64,000 nt of DNA from Verrucomicrobiales bacterium (GTDB lineage Bacteria > Verrucomicrobiota > Verrucomicrobiia > Verrucomicrobiales > DEV007): NCBI GenBank assembly GCA_021648365.1, contig JAKISY010000004.1, positions 1 to 64,000 of the forward strand. The letters run 5' to 3'. The translations under genes and the position numbers were made by a program. The notes beneath the pieces were generated by a model. The model ran no database searches. It saw nothing but the letters and a program-made list of their open reading frames with translations, and had not been told where the DNA came from. How positions within the stretch are numbered: position 1 is the first letter of the stretch; every line of letters starts with the position of its first letter. Of the stretch, positions 60,061-64,000 are shown one piece after another.

Positions 60061-60399
60061 TCAGTCGTTCCTCAAACGCTCCGGATCAACTGAACATCTA
60101 CATTTTTTCTGAGAATCTGGATTTTTGTCATGTGTAGAGCTTGGTGTTGGCGTGGGATCGCCATTTCCTGTGCCGGGGACGGGGTCGTAACCTTCGCCGC
60201 CCCAGGGATTGCAGCGCATGATTCTGTAAATACCGAGCCAAGAGCCTTTGATGGAACCGTGTTGTTGAACGGCGTCGATAAAATACTGAGAGCAGGTAGG
60301 TTGGAAACGGCAACCACCAAGTGGACCTGCTACCGCATGTAGGATAGGTGATAGGAGAATCTGATAAAGGCGAACCAACCAGCAAAGTAGGGTTTTCAT
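60061..60399 (-). CDS. yidD: YidD membrane insertion efficiency factor
   Basis: 112 residues. VRLYQILLSPILHAVAGPLG, GCRFQPTCSQYFIDAVQQHG and GIYRIMRCNPWGGEGYDPVP are the YidD signature with three cysteines. The stop is 75 bases before yidC. Overlaps rnpA by 4 bases (60396-60399). The last 30 residues are polar. Confidence 0.95.
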   Translation of the reverse strand: MKTLLCWLVRLYQILLSPILHAVAGPLGGCRFQPTCSQYFIDAVQQHGSIKGSWLGIYRIMRCNPWGGEGYDPVPGTGNGDPTPTPSSTHDKNPDSQKKCRCSVDPERLRND

Positions 60400-60755
60400 G
60401 GTGTGGGCTCCTTTTTGTATAATCCGCTACGATGGATCAGCCATTTCCACTCTTTTTCCAGTGCTTCGGAGGAGGCGCGGGCTGCGCTTCCTCTGGGGAT
60501 GACCACCAAGTAGTGACCGTTTTCCAGCTTATCTCCTAGCCGTTGGAAAATTCCGCGTAATCGCCGCCGGATTCGATTGCGAGTCACGGCATTGCCCAAG
60601 CGGCGTGTGGTGATGTAGCCGACTTTGAGATCAGCTACATTGGGATCCGCTAAAACACCGAGTAATAGAAAATGCCCTCGATAGGTTTTTCCCTGTCGTC
60701 GAACACGACCAAAATCACGCCGAGTGGTGATTCTCCTGTGTTGAGGAAATCTCAT
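60396..60755 (-). CDS. rnpA: Ribonuclease P protein component
   Basis: 119 residues. RRDFGRVRRQGKTYRGHFLL, RLGNAVTRNRIRRRLRGIFQ and HYLVVIPRGSA are the RnpA core. Assists the P RNA in tRNA 5' processing. Overlaps yidD. Confidence 0.95.
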   Translation of the reverse strand: MRFPQHRRITTRRDFGRVRRQGKTYRGHFLLLGVLADPNVADLKVGYITTRRLGNAVTRNRIRRRLRGIFQRLGDKLENGHYLVVIPRGSAARASSEALEKEWKWLIHRSGLYKKEPTP

Positions 60756-60881
60756 AGCCAGTATAGTTCGGCTTGAGATCGAGGTCTGTCAATAAAACCC
60801 TATGGTCAATAATGAGAGCAACAGAGTCGTTCTCAGGTGAAATATGAGCAGTTCAAACAAAAGCAAACATCAAGCCAACTA

Positions 60882-61061
60882 CTAAGCGTGCTGGTTGGTG
60901 TGGCGTTTGTATTGAATTTCGGCGCCTTTTGGAATCAAGCGCTTACGTCCTCTTTGACGGCGATTCTTAATGATGCCGCGGCCACTCTTAGTTCTCATCC
61001 TAGCACGGAATCCGTGTTGACGTTTTCTAGTGCGCTTGGAGGGCTGGTAAGTCCTTTTCAT
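60882..61061 (-). CDS. rpmH: Ribosomal protein bL34
   Basis: 59 residues, read on the minus strand from ATG 61061 to TAG 60882. Sequence starts MKRTYQPSKRTRKRQHGFRA and continues RMRTKSGRGIIKNRRQRGRK, then RLIPKGAEIQYKRHTNQHA. The TYQPS, RKR.HGFR and RTKSGR motifs are diagnostic; the C-terminal 15 residues extend beyond the usual 44-46. It is 126 bases upstream of rnpA, the canonical order. Confidence 0.97.
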   Translation of the reverse strand: MKRTYQPSKRTRKRQHGFRARMRTKSGRGIIKNRRQRGRKRLIPKGAEIQYKRHTNQHA

Positions 61062-61319
61062 CTCGGGTCGTGCAAATTGTTAAATAAATATCTCCTTAAT
61101 CCGATATTAGAGTGTGTATAGGCACCCTTGGATCGAGGGAGGCGTAATTTAGGGAGATTTGAGACTTTGTCAACGGCATCTATGAGGAAAATAGAGATAG
61201 CTGTCATTTAGCAGGCTGGGAGGGGGGCGAAATAGATAAAAGGTTGATGTTATAGGGGTTTGGCTACAAACTAATGAGGTATAGTTTTCCTGTTTGGCGG
61301 AAAAATCAAAAACTTTAAG

Positions 61320-61796
61320 GTGAGCGAAGCTCTTGAAATGAAAAACCAACCCCGTATTGAACCAGCGACTCTTGATGATTTACCAGAATTGGTGGACATG
61401 GTGATGGAGCTGTTCACGATTGAAAAAGATTTCGATCCAGACCGGAATAAGCAGGAGCGAGGTTTGCGGTCGATATTGGAACAACCGAGCCGTGGGCGGA
61501 TTTTTGTGGTGCGTACCGATCATCAGATCATCGGCATGGTCAATTTGCTATTCACTATCAGTACCGCGATGGGTGGCTTTGTGGTTTTGTTGGAGGATGT
61601 CATCATTCACCCAGACCATCGAGGGCAGCGTTATGGGACACAGTTGTTGAATTATGTGGTTGAGTTTGCGCGCAAAAAAGATTTCCTCCGTATCACCCTG
61701 TTGACGGATGAGATCAGTGAGGAATCCCAGCGATTTTTCAAAAAAATGGGTTTTGAGCATTCGCACATGATTCCGATGCGCCTACCGCTTGTTTGA
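61320..61796 (+). CDS. GNAT N-acetyltransferase
   Basis: 158 residues from GTG 61320; ATG 61338 is an in-frame alternative. The GNAT core has EDVIIHPDHRGQRYGTQLLN (motif A with the acetyl-CoA loop) and LLTDEISEESQRFFKKMGFE. The substrate is unknown. It stands alone between rpmH (divergent) and cysI. Confidence 0.85.
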   Translation: MSEALEMKNQPRIEPATLDDLPELVDMVMELFTIEKDFDPDRNKQERGLRSILEQPSRGRIFVVRTDHQIIGMVNLLFTISTAMGGFVVLLEDVIIHPDHRGQRYGTQLLNYVVEFARKKDFLRITLLTDEISEESQRFFKKMGFEHSHMIPMRLPLV

Positions 61797-61849
61797 AGGT
61801 GTTTTGGCTGTGAATGGCAGCCTTAGCATTCCAGTTGCACCGATAGAAA

Positions 61850-61972
61850 CTTGCCACTAAGGTGGCGTCCCTTGAAAAAAGGAGCTTAACACCTATCTGC
61901 GATGGGTGTCTTATGTGAGAGCAGCATGGCTTGCCTAGTTTTTATCAATCTATCTAATCAATATATTTTATC
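61850..61972 (+). promoter_or_regulatory. Structured leader of cysI, candidate attenuator or riboswitch
   Basis: Two hairpins precede the gene: TTGCCACTAAGGTGGCG (stem GCCAC/GTGGC) and ACACCTATC-TGC-GATGGGTGT (61890-61910; 9 pairs with one G-T). An AAAAAAGGAG stretch lies between them. A short in-frame-plus-one reading frame from ATG 61902 has Cys codons at positions 5 and 11 and overlaps the cysI start. Family not recognised; it is not the S-box or a B12 riboswitch by the motifs I know. Confidence 0.4.
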
Positions 61973-63721
61973 ATGGCTAAACAAAGTGTCGAAGAAATCA
62001 AAGATAAGAGCGTGGGCTTGCGTGGTGAGATTGTGGAAACCATTGTTTCCGATGCTAGCCACTTTGAGGATGCAGAGTATCAGTTGTTGAAGTTTCACGG
62101 CAGTTACCAGCAGGATAATCGTGATGTGAGAAGTGAGCGTCGCAAAGCGAAACTTGATAAAGCATGGTCGATGATGGTGCGCAGTAAGATGCCAGGTGGT
62201 CGCATGACCGCCAAGCAGTATCTGATGCATGATGAGATGATCGACCGTATCGGCAATGGCACGATGCGCTTGACCACACGGCAGGGGATTCAGTTGCACG
62301 GCATTTTGATGGGCGACTTGAAAGAGGTGATCGCTACGATCTGTAAATCTGGGCTGACCACCTATGGTGCCTGCGGCGATGTGGTGCGTAATACGATGGC
62401 ACCAGCGGCACCGATCGATAGTGTCGCTTTTCGCGATGCACATGCTTTGGCAGATGAGATTAGTGAACTCACCTTGCCTAAGTCGAGCGGTTATGCCGAC
62501 ATCTGGTTGGATGGAGAAAAACTCGAGCCGGTGGACAAGACAAAAATCGAAGTAGAGGAAGACCCTCTATATGGCAAAGATTACCTGCCACGTAAATTTA
62601 AGATCGGCATCGCCATTCCACCGAGCAACGATGTGGATGTGTACACCCACGATGTTGGCTTAGTGCCGCACCTATCCGCAGACGGATCGCAGGTGGAGGG
62701 TTACACCTTTTTGGTTGGTGGAGGATTTGGCATGGGACATGGCAAGACGGAAACCCGTCCGGTGTTAGCAAAGCCGTTAGCTTATGTGCCGCGTGCGCAT
62801 GTGATCGACGTGCTCAAGACCGTGATTGCGGTGCAGAAAGAATATGGCAATCGTAACGATCGTCGTCTGGCGCGCCTGAAATATGTGATCGAGGGCAATG
62901 GCATCGAGTGGTTTTTGAACGCAGTGAAAGAACGTTACGATGGGCCGCTAGAGGAGGCTAAAGAACTCAGCTTCGATTCAGTGAGCGATCAGCTTGGCTG
63001 GCATGAGCAGGGTGATGCACAAGGCTTGCTTTTCAGGGGAGTCTATGTGGCACAGGGGCGGATTCACGATACGGATCAGACTCGGGTGCGCACAGCGTTC
63101 CGCGAGATTGCGGAAAAATATGAGGTGCCGATGATCGTCACGCCGAACTGCAATCTTATTTTGCACGACATCAAGCCTGAGCAGAAAGATGAGATCGAAG
63201 CTTTGTTGAAAGAGCATGGATTTGCCGACGAATCGAAGTTCACGGATATGCGCAAGGTAGCTCACGCTTGTGTGTCGATGCCTACTTGTGGTCTTGCTTT
63301 GGCGGAGGCAGAGCGAGTATTGGACGGTTTACTTGATTCGGTGGATGAGATTTTGAAAGATCTGGAAATCGAAGATGAGCAGTTGCTCATTCGTATGACC
63401 GGTTGCCCTAACGGATGTGCGCGCCCTTATAATGCTGACATCGCTTTTGTCGGTCGTGGCCCGAGGAAATACGCCATGTATGTAGGTGGATCGAGTTCAG
63501 GAGACCGTTTGGCGGGACTCTACCAGAAGACCATTGAGTTTGATGATATAGCACCCAAGATACGTGTTTTGTTGCAGAACTACGTAGATCATCGCGAAGA
63601 GGACGAGCGCTTCACAGAATACTGGGAACGAACTCAAGCGACCGGCGAAGCGCCTGGCCCCGATCATTTTCATGTTGAATTGGAAGAGCGTGCTAAGCGG
63701 GTTGCTGGCGGTTCGATCTGA
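61973..63721 (+). CDS. cysI: Sulfite reductase hemoprotein (CysI/NirA type)
   Basis: 582 residues. Reduces sulfite to sulfide (or nitrite to ammonium) at a siroheme-4Fe-4S centre. Nir/Sir half-domains: KFHGSYQQDNRD near the start and RTKxx-type TRQGIQLHGI (active-site loop), GDVVRNTMAP. The cluster cysteines are in CVSMPTCGLALAEAERVLDG and MTGCPNGCARPYNADIAFVG. The shape is that of CysI/ferredoxin-sulfite reductase; the flavoprotein CysJ is not in the window. Substrate preference cannot be decided from sequence alone, but CysQ at 9707 supports assimilation. Confidence 0.9.
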   Translation: MAKQSVEEIKDKSVGLRGEIVETIVSDASHFEDAEYQLLKFHGSYQQDNRDVRSERRKAKLDKAWSMMVRSKMPGGRMTAKQYLMHDEMIDRIGNGTMRLTTRQGIQLHGILMGDLKEVIATICKSGLTTYGACGDVVRNTMAPAAPIDSVAFRDAHALADEISELTLPKSSGYADIWLDGEKLEPVDKTKIEVEEDPLYGKDYLPRKFKIGIAIPPSNDVDVYTHDVGLVPHLSADGSQVEGYTFLVGGGFGMGHGKTETRPVLAKPLAYVPRAHVIDVLKTVIAVQKEYGNRNDRRLARLKYVIEGNGIEWFLNAVKERYDGPLEEAKELSFDSVSDQLGWHEQGDAQGLLFRGVYVAQGRIHDTDQTRVRTAFREIAEKYEVPMIVTPNCNLILHDIKPEQKDEIEALLKEHGFADESKFTDMRKVAHACVSMPTCGLALAEAERVLDGLLDSVDEILKDLEIEDEQLLIRMTGCPNGCARPYNADIAFVGRGPRKYAMYVGGSSSGDRLAGLYQKTIEFDDIAPKIRVLLQNYVDHREEDERFTEYWERTQATGEAPGPDHFHVELEERAKRVAGGSI

Positions 63722-63771
63722 TCGGGAGGAGTAAGGCCGTAATTCTATATATTGCGGCGCTGCTTACTTGA

Positions 63772-64000
63772 TCATTGCGACTGCCCCCGCTTGCGGAACT
63801 CTGAGGGAGGGATGCCAAATTCCTTCTTAAAAGTTCGGGAGAAATAAAACGGACAATCATAACCACATTCTTCTGCTACAGTGTAGATGCTTTTGCTGGT
63901 CAATTGCAGAAGTCGAGCGGCGAGTTGCAATCGGCGTTCGTTGAGCCATTGCATGGGGCGCTTGCCGGTTTCATTTTTAAAAATACGACCGAAATAGACT
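63772..64000 (-). CDS. AraC-family regulator, C-terminal end (cut by right edge)
   Basis: Frame enters from the right edge at 63999 and ends at 63772. It reads YFGRIFKNETGKRPMQWLNE and continues RRLQLAARLLQLTSKSIYTV, then AEECGYDCPFYFSRTFKKEF and GIPPSEFRKRGQSQ. This is the second half of an AraC/XylS HTH pair; the first helix-turn-helix and any ligand domain lie outside the window. Convergent with cysI. Confidence 0.93.
   Translation of the reverse strand, partial: VYFGRIFKNETGKRPMQWLNERRLQLAARLLQLTSKSIYTVAEECGYDCPFYFSRTFKKEFGIPPSEFRKRGQSQ

Noticed and set aside
1..64000. CRISPR array
   Set aside because: No regularly spaced direct repeats were seen; the repeats found are dispersed inverted or tandem elements.

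Overview
The window reads as chromosomal DNA of a Gram-negative bacterium of the PVC group, most likely Verrucomicrobiota. This is inferred, not proven. The support is an LPS-type envelope (KdsB, outer-membrane barrel, AsmA/YdbH-type protein), several 'AACCGCAGAT...CGCAGAT', 'ACCACAGAGG' and 'CACCATGAAG..CATGAAGG' dispersed repeats of the kind common in that phylum, a kdsB-pyrG pair as in Chlamydia, and several secreted or small proteins with no recognised family.

Layout. 1-2.0 kb is a degraded stretch: the tail of an ISKra4-family transposase, a secreted sulfatase-modifying-factor-like protein and a hicA toxin gene broken by one stop codon. 2.0-7.7 kb holds a glycine-rich-tailed membrane protein and two large PAS sensor kinases, the first without a recognisable phospho-accepting histidine. 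7.9-9.7 kb is an AT-richer divergent restriction-modification pair. 9.7-18.8 kb runs cysQ, a GT-C glycosyltransferase, a giant YdbH-like protein, a lipoprotein that fuses YnbE and YdbL, and an MFS transporter. 18.8-19.5 kb is a Doc/AbrB toxin-antitoxin pair. 19.6-25.5 kb has an Spx/ArsC-like protein, then two type IV pilus/type II secretion ATPases, a platform protein and a pseudopilin. 25.5-28.9 kb has a RodZ-like protein and FtsK. 29.1-33.4 kb holds a DUF2064 glycosyltransferase, a TIM-barrel isomerase, two unknown small proteins and a dimethylformamidase-like protein.

34-41.9 kb is a complete nitrous oxide reductase operon on the minus strand (nosZ-nosR-nosD-nosF-nosY-nosL-cytochrome c), whose genes overlap or nearly touch. 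42.5-50.6 kb contains pyrC, clpS, pyrG-kdsB, phoH and hypotheticals. 50.9-55.1 kb is the chaperone block groEL, groES, dnaK. 55.5-61.1 kb carries an outer-membrane barrel, tRNA-Ser(GGA), smpB, rpoZ and the conserved jag-yidC-yidD-rnpA-rpmH block, so the replication origin may be near, although dnaA is not in the window. The right end holds a GNAT acetyltransferase, a CysI-type sulfite reductase with a structured leader, and an AraC regulator cut by the edge.

The most interesting items are: (1) ydbH next to a natural ynbE-ydbL fusion, a compact version of the envelope lipid-bridge module; (2) a NosZ that combines a Tat signal and nosR with a possible lipoprotein cysteine; (3) a sensor kinase that lost its histidine beside an orthodox hybrid kinase; (4) an unnamed candidate restriction enzyme beside a Dam-type methylase; (5) several non-coding elements, including a 200-bp palindrome, a candidate small RNA, and leaders or operators before cysI and dnaK.
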